The notes under the pieces: model-generated
Database searches by the model: none
The model's input: only the letters and a program-made list of their open reading frames with translations
What the model was told of the DNA's origin: nothing
NCBI RefSeq assembly: GCF_014779555.2
Contig: NZ_CP094357.1
Coordinates: 496,001 to 560,000 of the forward strand
Source of the DNA: Lysobacter capsici
GTDB taxonomy: Bacteria; Pseudomonadota; Gammaproteobacteria; Xanthomonadales; Xanthomonadaceae
Direction: 5' to 3'
Length of the DNA: 64,000 nt
Part shown: piece by piece, positions 52,945-61,758 of the stretch
How the letters are laid out: every line of letters begins with the position of its first letter
How positions within the stretch are numbered: the stretch's first letter is position 1
Made by a program: the position numbers and the translations under genes

Positions 52945-55839
52945 ATGAAAGCGTCGCGTCGCCATGCCTTGGCGAAAGCCATCCAGTTGTCGTTGTTGAT
53001 CGGCCTGCCGGGCTTCGCCGCCGCGCAGGATGCCGCACCCGCCCGCGAGGCCACCACGCTGGACACCGTCCAGGTCACCGGCACCCGCATCAAGAAGGCC
53101 GAGATCGAAAGCCAGGTCCCGGTGCAGACGCTCACCCGCGACGACATCGAACGCACCGGCCTGACCTCGATCGGCGACGTGGTGCAGGAACTCACCGGTT
53201 CGGGCTCGTCGTTCAACGGCAAGCGCAACGCCTCGGGCAACGACGGCTTCCCGTCCGACGGCGGCGGCGTCGGCGCCGGCGCGACCACGGTCGATCTGCG
53301 TCATCTGGGCTCCAAGCGCGTGCTGGTGCTGGTCGACGGCATCCGCTGGGTCAACGAATCCTCCGCCTCCGGCGTGGGTTCCTCGACCGACCTCAACACC
53401 ATTCCGCTGGCCATCGTCGAACGCATCGAAGTGCTCGAGGACGGCGCGTCCTCGCTGTACGGCTCCGATGCGATCGCCGGCGTGGTCAACATCATCACCC
53501 GGCGCAATTTCGACGGCTTCCAGCTCACCACCAATTTCGGCCAGTACACCGAGGGCGACGGCACCAGCCGCGGACTCGACTTCGCTTATGGCGGCAGCAG
53601 CGATCGCGCCACCTGGTTCCTCGGCGCCAGCTACACCAAGCAGGACGAAGTCAGTTCGTCCGATCGCGAGCGTTCGCGCTTCCCGGTGCCCGGCACCGGC
53701 CTGGCGCTGGGCAGTTCGCGCGTGCCCGGCGGCCGCATCGCCTTCACCGCGCCGGACGGCCGCAAGTACGACCTGGTCGCCAACGCGGGCCAGAGCAACC
53801 CGACTTACACGCCCGGCCAGGCGCCGTGCTCGGCCGGCATGCCGCGCACCGACGGTTTCCATTGCTTCGGTTCCAACGACCCGTTCAACTTCGCGCCGTT
53901 CAACTACGTGCTATCGCCGTCCGAGCGCAAGGGCGTGTTCGGCCAGTTCCGCTTCGACATCAACGACAAGGTGCGCTGGTATGCGCGCGCCTTGCTCAAT
54001 CGCCGCGATTCGGAAAACCGCGCCGCGCCCGAGCCGATCGACCTGGGGCCCGGCGCTGGCAACGACTTCGCCGCCAACGTGGTGATCCCGGTCAACCATC
54101 CGTTCAACCCGTTCGGCGTGCAGCTCGATTCGAGCAACCTGAGCATCCTGCGCCGCCGTCCGGTGGAAGGCGGCCCGCGCCGCTTCGAACAACAGGTCGA
54201 CACCTGGTTCGTCGGCACCGGCCTGGAGGGCACCTTCGACGTCGGCGAGCGCGCCTGGTTCTGGGACGCCAACCTCGCCAGCAGCCGCAACAAGGCCGAG
54301 CAGACCAACCGCGGCAGCTACAACGCCAAGAACATCGCCACCGCGATGGGCGATCCGGCGATCTGCGCGGCCACGCCGGGTTGCACGCCGTTGAACATCT
54401 TCGGCTACAACACCATCACCCCGGCGATGCTCAAGTGGATCAGCCCGGTGCTGCACGACCGCAGCGAGAACAAGCTGCAGCAGGCGACGTTCAACCTGTC
54501 GGGCGACCTGTTCGAGATGTGGGCCGGGCCGCTGTCGTTCGCGACCGGTTATGAGTACCGCAAGTACGAAGGCTCGTACCGTCCCGACCCGATCACCGTG
54601 CGCGGCGAATACAACGGCGTGCCGTCGCTGCCGACCCAGGGCGAGTACGACGTCAACGAGGTCTATGTCGAACTCAACGTGCCGCTGTTCAAGGACTCGG
54701 CGTTCGGCAAGGGCCTGGACCTGAGCCTGGCCGGCCGCTATTCGGATTACTCCACCTTCGGCGGCGAGTTCACCCCGAAGTACGGCCTGCGCTGGCAGGT
54801 GGCCGACGAACTGCTGTTGCGCGGCACCTACGCCGAAGGCTTCCGCGCGCCGTCGATCGGCGAACTGTTCGGTTCGCAGAGCCGCGCCGACGTCGGCATG
54901 ATCGATCCGTGCCTGATCGGTTCCAACGGCGCGCCGCCGACCGGCAACGCCGCCAACTGCGCCGCGCAGGGCGTCAATCCGGGAACGCGTCAGGTCGATC
55001 CGCAGATCTCGGTGCTGACCGGCGGCAATCCGAACCTCGAGCCGGAGCGTTCGACCAGCTTCTCGCTGGGCTTCGTGTGGTCGCCGTCGATTCTCGAAGA
55101 CAGCGCGATCGCCAAGCGCGTCGACATCGAGGGCACGTTCTACAGCCACCGCATCGAAGGCGCGATCCAGGCCATCGACCCGCAGACCCAGCTCAACCTG
55201 TGCGTGCAGACGCTGTCGCCGGAATTCTGCGGCGGCATCCAGCGCAATCCGATCACCGACCAGATCGACGGCTTCGCCAACTTCCTGGGCAACCTGAGCG
55301 TCATCAAGACCGACGGCTGGGACATCGACGTGTTCTGGACCCTGCCGGAAACGCGCTTCGGCCAGTTCAAGCTGATCTGGCAGAACACCATCGTGGGCAA
55401 CTACGAAGCCGTCGGCGCCGACGGTTCGCTGCAGCCGTTGCAGGTCGGCCGACTGGTCAGCGATCCGGTGACCCGTTCGATTCCCGAATGGACTTCGAAC
55501 GCGACCCTGGAATGGAGCTACGGTCACTGGAACGCGTCGTGGACCGCGCGCCACATCAGCCAGCTGGTCGAAGACTGCGGCGACGCGGCCGATTTCGCGG
55601 TGTGCAAGAACGATCCGCAGACCGGCCAGAACCGTCTGGGCGCGACGACCTTCCACGATTTCCAGGTCGGTTACCGCTTCGACGTGCTCAAGGGCCTGCA
55701 GCTGCAGGCGGGCATGAACAACGTGTTCGGCAAGGACCCGCCGGTGTGCCTGGCCTGCAACCTCAACGGCTTCGACGGGTCGACCTACGACCTGCCGGGT
55801 GGTGGTTACTACTACCTGCGCGCGGATCTGCGGTTCTGA
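52945..55839 (+). CDS. TonB-dependent receptor, tandem copy 2
   Basis: A 964-residue receptor starting [19 protein letters not shown], with GAGGGAGAAAGAG upstream. Signal peptide, TonB box ([20 protein letters not shown]) and plug are nearly identical to copy 1 over about the first 230 residues. The barrel diverges in extracellular loops (for example [18 protein letters not shown] and [20 protein letters not shown]) but again converges on [20 protein letters not shown] and ends [10 protein letters not shown]. This pattern, conserved scaffold with variable loops, suggests duplication followed by ligand divergence. An in-frame extension to 52855 is rejected. Followed by a terminator hairpin. 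Confidence 0.94.
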   Translation: MKASRRHALAKAIQLSLLIGLPGFAAAQDAAPAREATTLDTVQVTGTRIKKAEIESQVPVQTLTRDDIERTGLTSIGDVVQELTGSGSSFNGKRNASGNDGFPSDGGGVGAGATTVDLRHLGSKRVLVLVDGIRWVNESSASGVGSSTDLNTIPLAIVERIEVLEDGASSLYGSDAIAGVVNIITRRNFDGFQLTTNFGQYTEGDGTSRGLDFAYGGSSDRATWFLGASYTKQDEVSSSDRERSRFPVPGTGLALGSSRVPGGRIAFTAPDGRKYDLVANAGQSNPTYTPGQAPCSAGMPRTDGFHCFGSNDPFNFAPFNYVLSPSERKGVFGQFRFDINDKVRWYARALLNRRDSENRAAPEPIDLGPGAGNDFAANVVIPVNHPFNPFGVQLDSSNLSILRRRPVEGGPRRFEQQVDTWFVGTGLEGTFDVGERAWFWDANLASSRNKAEQTNRGSYNAKNIATAMGDPAICAATPGCTPLNIFGYNTITPAMLKWISPVLHDRSENKLQQATFNLSGDLFEMWAGPLSFATGYEYRKYEGSYRPDPITVRGEYNGVPSLPTQGEYDVNEVYVELNVPLFKDSAFGKGLDLSLAGRYSDYSTFGGEFTPKYGLRWQVADELLLRGTYAEGFRAPSIGELFGSQSRADVGMIDPCLIGSNGAPPTGNAANCAAQGVNPGTRQVDPQISVLTGGNPNLEPERSTSFSLGFVWSPSILEDSAIAKRVDIEGTFYSHRIEGAIQAIDPQTQLNLCVQTLSPEFCGGIQRNPITDQIDGFANFLGNLSVIKTDGWDIDVFWTLPETRFGQFKLIWQNTIVGNYEAVGADGSLQPLQVGRLVSDPVTRSIPEWTSNATLEWSYGHWNASWTARHISQLVEDCGDAADFAVCKNDPQTGQNRLGATTFHDFQVGYRFDVLKGLQLQAGMNNVFGKDPPVCLACNLNGFDGSTYDLPGGGYYYLRADLRF

Positions 55840-55904
55840 TCGTAGCGGCGGTGTTTAAAGCCGCGGCCGTTGGTCGGTCGCGGTTCGCGATTGCGATCAA
55901 TGCG

Positions 55905-55940
55905 ACGGCCGGTGGTTCGCCACCGGCCGTTTGCGTTTGT
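55905..55940 (+). terminator. Rho-independent terminator after receptor copy 2
   Basis: Stem ACGGCCGGTGG (55905-55915), tetraloop TTCG, stem CCACCGGCCGT (55920-55930), then TTGCGTTTGT. The T-tract is broken, but the stem is strong and similar to that after copy 1. Confidence 0.8.
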
Positions 55941-55984
55941 GCACACCGGTAAGTTCACGCCCCCGCGCCGCTTACGGGTGCCCC

Positions 55985-56156
55985 CTGTAGGAGCGGCGCG
56001 AGCCGCGACCAACCGAAGAGGTGTTCGCAAGCGAATCAACCCAAGCCCGTAAACGCAGGGCGCTTATAGCGGGCGCTCGGGGTTTTCATCGCTTCGGTTG
56101 GTGCAGTGGTATTCAACCTCTTCGGTTGATCGCGGCTCACGCCGCTCCTACCCTCG
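55985..56156. repeat. Facing GTAGGAGC-type elements with a duplicated internal segment
   Basis: CTGTAGGAGCGGCGCGAGCC and on to GCGACC at 55985-56011, and the inverse ATCGCGGCTCACGCCGCTCC and on to TACC at 56129-56155. Between them CAACCGAAGAGGT near 56011 and AACCTCTTCGGTTG near 56117 are also inverse to each other, extending the arms. Confidence 0.8.
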
Positions 56157-56166
56157 GCCCCCTGAT

Positions 56167-56312
56167 CGATCAGCGGTCCACCCGCTCACCCGCATACCGC
56201 AATACCTCCAGCACCGCATCCGGATCGCAGGCATACAAACCCGCGCCCCACGCCGCGTTCTGCTCGACGCAGGCCCAATCGCTGCCGTCGATGATTCTGC
56301 GTTGGTTACTGA
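56167..56312 (-). pseudogene. C-terminal fragment of an unrecognised gene
   Basis: On the minus strand a frame open from a TGA near 56316 to a TGA at 56167 encodes about 45 residues with protein-like composition: NQRRIIDGSDWACVEQNAAW then GAGLYACDPDAVLEVLRYAG and ERVDR. There is no start codon, and the 5' side runs directly into the heptamer repeat tract. It looks like the 3' stump of a gene cut off by repeat expansion or deletion. No family recognised; coincidence is possible. Confidence 0.4.
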
Positions 56313-56315
56313 GAT

Positions 56316-56407
56316 ATCAGTAATCGGGAATCGGGAATCAGGAATCAGGAATCGGGAATCGGGAATCGGGAATCGGGAATCGGGAATCGGGAATCGGGAA
56401 TCGGGAA
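56316..56407. repeat. Heptamer tract GGGAATC
   Basis: About twelve 7-base units, mostly GGGAATC with two CAGGAAT variants at the left end. Same family as at 21.8, 23.9, 27.8, 32.9, 34.5 and 58.6 kb. Confidence 0.9.
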
Positions 56408-56427
56408 GGGGACGAACAGCTTTTGCT

Positions 56428-56575
56428 TTTCCCCCCTTTGGAAAAGGGGGGCAGGGGGGATTCGCTTTTAGCTTTCGTGTTTGCTTTTGAAGTTGCTCTT
56501 TCGCTTCGTGCGACAACAGCGTGGAGCAAAAAGCGAATCCCCCCTGCCCCCCTTTTCCAAAGGAGGGAAAAGCAA
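56428..56575. repeat. Inverted pair of C-tract hairpin elements
   Basis: GCTTTTCCCCCCTTTGGAAA and on to AGGGGGGCAGGGGGGATTCG (56424-56467) faces AGCGAATCCCCCCTGCCCCC and on to CTTTTCCAAAGGAGGGAAAA (56530-56571). Each arm is also a local hairpin. Between them lies an unrelated AT-richer stretch of about 60 bases. Confidence 0.8.
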
Positions 56576-56614
56576 GAGCGTGGCGCAGAGGCCGTGGCCT
56601 TCGCAGCGGTAAAC

Positions 56615-56692
56615 TGTCGCGAAACCGCGAAACCGCGAAACCGCGAAACCGCGAAACCGCGAAACAACTAAGCAACTAAACAACTAAGTCAG
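56615..56692. repeat. Octamer (CGAAACCG) and CAACTAA microsatellites
   Basis: Six consecutive units of the 8-base CGAAACCG run from about 56618 to 56662, directly followed by three imperfect units of CAACTAAG/CAACTAA to about 56690. These end about 140 bases from the 3' end of the EEP-family gene. No gene is seen in 56690-56831. Confidence 0.85.
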
Positions 56693-56831
56693 CAGCGAAG
56701 CTGCATGCGGACAAGATCGCGATCGAAGCACACCCAACCCGAGGCATGCCCGCACGACCCGAGAAAATCCCGCGCGGGCCACTCAACTCGTTGAATACCG
56801 AACACACGCGTCCCCCGGACACGCCTCCATC

Positions 56832-57590
56832 TCAACGCAACGCGTGATCCGGCACATCCAGATCCAGCGACAACGCCAGATGATCCGACAACGCCGCGGG
56901 CACCGCGCGGGCGCCGGCGAAGCTCAGGCCATCGCCCAGCAGGATGTGGTCGATCGCGCGCTGCGGACGCCAGCTCGGGAAGGTCGGAAACACTTCGTTC
57001 GGCGGTTGCAGGCGGGTGTTGCGGAACAAGGTCTGCATCTCGGGGCGATCGGCCGAGCAGTTGAAGTCGCCCATCAGCACCGCGTGCGGATGGTCGTGCA
57101 GCAGTTCGGCGATGAAGGCCAGCTGCGAGGCGCGCGAACCGGCGCCGAGCGAAAGATGGGCGACGGCGATGGTCAGCCCGTCGTCGTCGCTGCCGTAGTG
57201 CGCGATCAGCACGCCGCGGCCGGAAATGCGGCCGGGCAGGGGATGGTCGACGACTTCGCGCGGTTCCAGCTTGCTCAACAGGCCGTTGGCGCTGGAGGCG
57301 ACATTGCCCACGCGGCGATTGGGCTGGTGGCTCCAGTAATCGAAGCCGGCGCGCTGGGCAAGGTAGTGCGTCTGGTTGGTGAAACCCGAACGCAGACTGC
57401 CCGGATCGCTTTCGTTGAGGCCGACGATGTCGTGTTCGCCGGCCAGCTGGGCGATGGTGTCGAGGCTGCCGCGCTTGTTGCCGGCCGGCAGCACATGCGA
57501 CCAGCTGCGCGTCGCGTAATCGCTGTAGCGACGCGTGCTGGAGCCGGCCTGGATGTTCGCGCTGAGCAGGCGCAGCCGGCGTGTGGTCAT
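56832..57590 (-). CDS. Endonuclease/exonuclease/phosphatase family protein
   Basis: A 252-residue protein starting MTTRRLRLLSANIQAGSSTR. The EEP fold motifs are present in order: LLSANIQAG, IVGLNESDPGS (metal-binding Glu), VAHLSLGAGSRASQLAFIAE, VLMGDFNCSADRPEM (Asp and Asn) and the terminal RAIDHILLGDGLSF and LSDHLALSLDLD with the catalytic His. No signal peptide. Members hydrolyse phosphodiesters in nucleic acids, lipids or inositol phosphates; the substrate is not determinable. It follows the lipoprotein DsbA-like gene by 25 bases on the same strand. Confidence 0.9.
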   Translation of the reverse strand: MTTRRLRLLSANIQAGSSTRRYSDYATRSWSHVLPAGNKRGSLDTIAQLAGEHDIVGLNESDPGSLRSGFTNQTHYLAQRAGFDYWSHQPNRRVGNVASSANGLLSKLEPREVVDHPLPGRISGRGVLIAHYGSDDDGLTIAVAHLSLGAGSRASQLAFIAELLHDHPHAVLMGDFNCSADRPEMQTLFRNTRLQPPNEVFPTFPSWRPQRAIDHILLGDGLSFAGARAVPAALSDHLALSLDLDVPDHALR

Positions 57591-57615
57591 GCTCGAGTCG
57601 TTCCTTGCGCGCCGA

Positions 57616-58452
57616 TTACGGCTTCGGCGCCGCGGCGGCGGGCGCGCTGGACTGCAGCGCGGCGCGTTCCTGCGCGACCAGGTGGTCGGTGATGCGCAGC
57701 ATGTCCTCGAAGCTCTTGCCCTTGACCAGGAACTTGCCGTCGACCACCAGCGACGGGCTGGAGCTCACGCCCGAGCGCTGCATGAACTGTTCGGCGCGCT
57801 TGCCCTTGGCGTTGATCGCGAAGCTGTTCATGGTGCCGATGAAGTCGGCCGCCTTGACGCCGTACTTGGCGTAGAACGCGCCGATCTGCTCGTCGGTGAT
57901 GGTCTGGTAGTTCAGCGACTGGTCGATGTGGATGGCGCGGAACATCGCTTCGTGGGTCTTCTCGACCAGGCTCAGGGTCTGGGCGGCGTAGAAGGCCTTC
58001 TGGAACGGGATCGGGTTGCCGCCGAAGGGGCCGGCGATCGGAGTGAACTTCACGTCCGCGGTCTGCTTCTTGCGCCAGTCGAGCAGCACCGGCTCGAACT
58101 GCGCGCAGTGCGGGCAGGTGTAGCTGAAGATTTCGGCGACTTCGATCTTGCCCGGGACCGGGTCGAAGGCTTGGCCGCCGGGGATTTCTTCGTAATCGGT
58201 ACCGACGACCGGCGCCGGGCCGGCCGGCGGGGTCGCGACCGCGGCCGGCTGGATCGCGGGTTCGGCGGGCGCCGGCGCGGTCTCGGCCGGCGCCGGCGTG
58301 GCGCCCTCGGCGGCCGGGGTGGCGGCTTCGGTCGCGGCCGGCGTGGCGGCGGACTCGGCCGGCGCGGTTTCGGTCTTGTTGCAGGCGGCCAGCGCGAACA
58401 GCGCGGTCAGCACCAGCGGAAAGCGGGACAACGAGGCCATACGCGAATTCAT
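57616..58452 (-). CDS. Lipoprotein DsbA-family thiol:disulfide oxidoreductase
   Basis: A 278-residue protein starting MNSRMASLSRFPLVLTALFA. A lipobox LAAC puts a lipidated Cys at residue 24. A 55-residue Ala/Pro/Glu-rich linker follows, then a DsbA thioredoxin fold with CPHC at 113-116 and the cis-Pro loop VSSSPSLVV. The inserted helical domain includes FQKAFYAAQTLSLVEKTHEA. It is a paralogue of the next gene upstream and probably a membrane-tethered disulfide donor; whether it is oxidised by a DsbB cannot be read here. An in-frame extension to 58713 is translated repeat sequence. Confidence 0.9.
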   Translation of the reverse strand: MNSRMASLSRFPLVLTALFALAACNKTETAPAESAATPAATEAATPAAEGATPAPAETAPAPAEPAIQPAAVATPPAGPAPVVGTDYEEIPGGQAFDPVPGKIEVAEIFSYTCPHCAQFEPVLLDWRKKQTADVKFTPIAGPFGGNPIPFQKAFYAAQTLSLVEKTHEAMFRAIHIDQSLNYQTITDEQIGAFYAKYGVKAADFIGTMNSFAINAKGKRAEQFMQRSGVSSSPSLVVDGKFLVKGKSFEDMLRITDHLVAQERAALQSSAPAAAAPKP

Positions 58453-58572
58453 CGGGAATCTCCGCAATCGATCAAAGAAGACGAGGGCCTCGCGGCGTTG
58501 CGAACGCCATGCGCGAAGCCGACAAGGGCGGCGGCCAGCATAGCGGCCGCGGGACTGAACGTGGAGTGTAAG

Positions 58573-58683
58573 GGGGGCGGGAATCGGGAATGGGGAATGG
58601 GGAATGGGGAATCGGAAAATCAAAGGCCCGCGCAGCCGCTGTTGATCTTCCGATTCCCCATTCCCGATTCCCGATTCCCGGCC
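58573..58683. repeat. Facing heptamer tracts between the two DsbA-like genes
   Basis: GGGAATCGGGAATGGGGAAT and on (58577-58618) and the inverse CCGATTCCCCATTCCCGATT and on (58649-58682) face each other around 30 bases, TCAAAGGCCCGCGCAGCCGC and on. They can form one long imperfect stem between the stop of one gene and the start region of the next. Confidence 0.85.
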
Positions 58684-58693
58684 GTCAAGCGCC

Positions 58694-59353
58694 TCAGCGC
58701 TTGGCGGCGGCACGTTCCTTGGCGATCAACCCATCGGCCACGCGCAGCATGTCGTCGAAACCCTTCTGGGTGATGATCCGGTACTTGCCGGCGACCACCA
58801 TCGACGGGGTGCTGTCGACTTCGCTGGCCATGATGAAGGTCTTGGCGCGGTCCATGGCCTTGGCGGTGGCCGGGCCGTTCATGGCCGCGGCGAAGGCGAT
58901 CGGATCGGCGCCGAATTTGGCGTAGAACGAGGCGATCTCGGCCGCTGAAGCGTTCTGGATCGGCAGGCTGCGCTCTTCGTGCAGGGCCTTGAACACCGCT
59001 TCGTGGGTCTTGGGCTGCAGCTTCATCGCCTGCGCGGTGTAGAACGCCTGCGCGTAGGGATTCCAGTAGCCGCCGAACGGCGCGGCCAGCGGAACGAAAT
59101 TCACGTCGCTCGGCAGCTTGGCCTTCCAGGCCGCGACCTGCGGTTCGAAATGGGCGCAGTGCGGGCAGGTGTAGCCGAACACTTCGACCACTTCGATCTT
59201 GCCCTTGACCGGCGCGAACGGCTTGCCGCCTTCGATCTCGACATAGTCCACGCCCACGACGGGCGCGGCGCTCGCGGCGGCGGCCTTGGGCGCGGCGGAA
59301 GCGGCGAAGGGAAGCACGGCGAGCAGCAGCAGGGTGGCCAGGCGCAGGTTCAT
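58694..59353 (-). CDS. Periplasmic DsbA-family thiol:disulfide interchange protein
   Basis: A 219-residue precursor starting MNLRLATLLLLAVLPFAASA with a cleavable signal peptide (near ASAAP). The thioredoxin fold has CPHC at residues 63-66 (VFGYTCPHCAHFEP), the insertion helix QAFYTAQAMKLQPKTHEAVF and the cis-Pro loop VDSTPSMVV. It introduces disulfides into exported proteins. It shares clear sequence with the lipoprotein paralogue downstream but lacks the long linker. The pair is separated by facing heptamer tracts, so they may be transcribed apart. Confidence 0.94.
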   Translation of the reverse strand: MNLRLATLLLLAVLPFAASAAPKAAAASAAPVVGVDYVEIEGGKPFAPVKGKIEVVEVFGYTCPHCAHFEPQVAAWKAKLPSDVNFVPLAAPFGGYWNPYAQAFYTAQAMKLQPKTHEAVFKALHEERSLPIQNASAAEIASFYAKFGADPIAFAAAMNGPATAKAMDRAKTFIMASEVDSTPSMVVAGKYRIITQKGFDDMLRVADGLIAKERAAAKR

Positions 59354-59417
59354 CGGTAGGTCTCGTCGGTGGGGATGGCGGCGCGCGGCGAACGGGGTTC
59401 GCGCTGGGCCGGGGAAC

Positions 59418-59452
59418 ATAAAAACGCCGGCCCCAAGGATAACGGCCGGCGT
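59418..59452 (-). terminator. Rho-independent terminator reading toward dsbA
   Basis: On the minus strand, stem ACGCCGGCC, an 11-base loop, stem GGCCGGCGT and a T5 tract (complement of 59420-59424). No protein gene ends upstream of it within 320 bases, so it must terminate either read-through from the cytochrome gene or a short transcript. Confidence 0.85.
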
Positions 59453-59716
59453 ACAGAACCAAGAGTATGCAGTGAGATCAAAACCGCCCGAAGAAGTTCC
59501 TGAGCGCGCAGGCAGTGATGGCCGTCACTTTTATGGGGCCGATCGCGACCCCGGCCGAGGGCGAAAGCCGCGTCCCGTGGCGATGTCTTCCGCTCGCGAG
59601 CCGCGGGCGCGGCCCTCGAAACCGCCGTCGCCGCGCCAGGCGCGCGACTGAAGCCGATCATCGAAGCCCGCGCTGCGATCGCCGCCGAAGCTTGCCGCCT
59701 CGCCCCGTCGCGCCAA
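59453..59716 (-). ncRNA. Candidate small RNA bounded by two terminators
   Basis: About 264 bases on the minus strand lie between the terminator of the cytochrome c4 gene (59717-59746) and a second strong terminator at 59418-59452. No protein gene fits between them. The strand shows several local dyads, for example AGTGA-CGGCCA-TCACT near 59520 and CCGCGGCTCGCGAGCGG near 59597, and ends AACTTCTTCGGGCGGTTTTG before the terminator. A free-standing transcript would end at the terminator. No motif of SRP RNA, RNase P RNA or tmRNA was seen, and a 6S-like rod could not be confirmed by eye. Identity unknown. Confidence 0.4.
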
Positions 59717-59746
59717 CAAAAACGCCGGCCTGTCGCCAGGCCGGCG
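59717..59746 (-). terminator. Rho-independent terminator after cytochrome c4 gene
   Basis: On the minus strand, stem ACGCCGGCCTG, loop GCGA, stem CAGGCCGGCGT and a T5 tract (complement of 59717-59721), about 26 bases past the stop. Confidence 0.92.
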
Positions 59747-59772
59747 TCGGGGTGTTGCCTTGGCGCGCGCGA

Positions 59773-60651
59773 TCAGCCCTTGGCGGGCTGGGCCGGCGCG
59801 GCCGGGGCGGCGGCGGGCGCGGCGGCCGGAGCCGCGGCGGGCGCCGGAGCCGGTGCGGGCGCGGCCGCCGGCTTGGCCGCCGGGGCATCGGCCGCGGCGA
59901 CGTCGTCGGCGCGTTCGTGCAGGCCCTGCAGATAGCTCGACAGCGAACCGATCTCTTCGTCGGTCAGCGACTTGGCCACGCTGGCCATGATGTTGAACAG
60001 GTGCGGGTCTTTCTGGGTGGTGGTGCCGGCGCGGTATTCCTCCAGGCGACGCTTGGAGTAGGCCGCCTGCTGGCCGGCGACGTGCGGGTAGGCCGGGCCG
60101 GGGTTGCCGGCGCCGCCCGGGCCGTGGCAGGCCATGCAGGCCGGGATGCCGCGGGCCTTGTCGCCGCTGCGGAACAGGTCTTCGCCGATCTGGTAGAACT
60201 TCTTGTCCTTGTTCGGACCCGAAGCCACGACCGTGTCGTCGGCGACGCCGGCGCCGGACTTCTGGGTCGCGAAGTAGGCGCCCAGGTCGCGCGCGTCCTG
60301 CTCGCTGAGCGCGTCGGCGAACGGCTTCATCGCCGCGGCCATGCCGGTATTGCGCTCGCCGGTCTTGAACAGGGCGATCTGGTGGGCGATGTAGCGCTCG
60401 CTCTGGCCGGCCAGACGCGGGTACTGCGGATCGGTCGGATTACCGTCGAGACCGTGGCAGGCCGCGCAGGTGCCCGCCTTGGTCGCGCCGGCCTTGACGT
60501 CGCCCCAGGTGGCCTTCGGGCCGCCGTTGAGCGGCGCGGTCTGGACCGGCTCCTTGTCGGGAATCGGGGTGACCGTGGTCTGGGCGAACGCAACGGCGGC
60601 GACCGCGAAGGCGGCGAGGCCGACGAGGCTCAGGACGCGGGCTTGGCTCAT
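59773..60651 (-). CDS. Dihaem cytochrome c4-type protein with Ala/Pro-rich tail
   Basis: A 292-residue precursor starting MSQARVLSLVGLAAFAVAAV; signal peptide ends near AFAQT. Two class I c-type haem domains carry CAACH (about residue 58) and CMACH (about residue 160), with distal Met in the regions MAAAMKPFADALSEQD and NIMASVAKSLTDEE. Cytochrome c4 transfers electrons from the bc1 complex to terminal oxidases, so it is a natural partner of the aa3 oxidase in this window. The last 40 residues are an Ala/Pro repeat tail like that of CtaC. It is divergent from engB, as in many Gammaproteobacteria; an extension to 60855 overlaps engB and is rejected. Confidence 0.93.
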   Translation of the reverse strand: MSQARVLSLVGLAAFAVAAVAFAQTTVTPIPDKEPVQTAPLNGGPKATWGDVKAGATKAGTCAACHGLDGNPTDPQYPRLAGQSERYIAHQIALFKTGERNTGMAAAMKPFADALSEQDARDLGAYFATQKSGAGVADDTVVASGPNKDKKFYQIGEDLFRSGDKARGIPACMACHGPGGAGNPGPAYPHVAGQQAAYSKRRLEEYRAGTTTQKDPHLFNIMASVAKSLTDEEIGSLSSYLQGLHERADDVAAADAPAAKPAAAPAPAPAPAAAPAAAPAAAPAAPAQPAKG

Positions 60652-60847
60652 GTAGCTGGGCTCCGAACTACTCGTTGCTTCAGGGCTGGCTTGCTGCTGA
60701 AGAGGCTGGCTGAAAGGCGGTACGGGGCGGCTGGGCCGACACCGGAACCTCGGAATTATCTTCGCCGGCCGTGATCGGGTCAACGCGGGTTCATCCGGAT
60801 GTGACCGGAAGGGCAAGTATTCCGGTGCGCCGTGCGATCCTACCCGC

Positions 60848-61546
60848 ATGACCAACCACCTCGCCCGCGCCCGCTATCTGCTGTCGGCGCACAACGTCAA
60901 GCAACTGCCGCCCGATGGCGGCTTCGAGGTCGCATTCGCCGGCCGCTCCAACGCCGGCAAGTCCAGCGCGCTCAACGCCATGTGCCAGCAGAACGCGCTG
61001 GCGCGGGTGTCCAAGACCCCCGGCCGCACCCAGCAGCTGGTGTTTTTCGACGTCAGCCTGCCTTACCGCGGCCCCGATCCGGCGCCGGAACCGGACAAGT
61101 TCCTGGTCGACCTGCCCGGTTACGGCTACGCCAAGGTGCCGCAGAACCTGCAGGCGCACTGGCAGGCGTTCCTGGACCGCTATTTCCGCACCCGCCAGGC
61201 CCTGCGCGGGCTGGTGGTGGTGATGGACATCCGTCACCCGCTCAAGGACTACGACCGGCAGATGCTCGGTTACGCGGTCAGCCGCGACCTGCCGGCGCAC
61301 GCGCTGCTGACCAAGGCCGACAAGTTCGGCCGCGGCCAGCAACAGCAGCAGCTGATGATGGTGCGCAAGGAATTGAACGCGGCCTTCGGCGACACGGTCA
61401 GCGTGCAGACCTTCTCCGGCGAGTCCAAGCAGGGCGTGGACGAAGCGCGCGAAAAGGTGATGGGTTGGCTGGGGCTGCTGCCGAGCGTCGCGCCGACCCC
61501 GCTCGCCGTGCCCGAAGCGCTGTTCCCGCCGCCGTCGGACGAATAA
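60848..61546 (+). CDS. engB: Ribosome-biogenesis GTPase EngB/YsxC (YihA)
   Basis: A 232-residue TRAFAC GTPase starting MTNHLARARYLLSAHNVKQL. Motifs: G1 AGRSNAGKSS, G2 region SKTPGRTQQLVFF, G3 DLPGYGYAKV, G4 LLTKADKFGRG and G5 SGESKQGVDEAR. It is required for 50S subunit assembly. The C-terminus has an extra Pro-rich tail (PSVAPTPLAVPEALFPPPSD). Divergent from the cytochrome c4 gene with about 195 bases between starts. Confidence 0.95.
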   Translation: MTNHLARARYLLSAHNVKQLPPDGGFEVAFAGRSNAGKSSALNAMCQQNALARVSKTPGRTQQLVFFDVSLPYRGPDPAPEPDKFLVDLPGYGYAKVPQNLQAHWQAFLDRYFRTRQALRGLVVVMDIRHPLKDYDRQMLGYAVSRDLPAHALLTKADKFGRGQQQQQLMMVRKELNAAFGDTVSVQTFSGESKQGVDEAREKVMGWLGLLPSVAPTPLAVPEALFPPPSDE

Positions 61547-61758
61547 GCCGGCCGCTGCGCCGGTTTGCGGGGAACGGGCTTTTTCAGGTGAGCGGGGTTT
61601 CGGCCCCGCCTACGGAAACCCCCGCTCCCACCGCCGGCGATCGCTGGCCGCTTTCGCACCACGCTTCGCGTTACTGACTGGGTGACTCAAGGACCTTCGC
61701 GTGTCTGCGCGAAGGCCCGGCCTGCCCGTGCAGGCCACGACCCAGGACGCGCTACCGC

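Noticed and set aside
59453-59716. SRP RNA, RNase P RNA or tmRNA as the identity of the candidate small RNA
   Set aside because: The conserved tetraloop/GGAAG core of SRP RNA, the GAGGAAAGTCC of RNase P RNA and a tmRNA tag frame were looked for and not found; 6S RNA could not be settled by eye.
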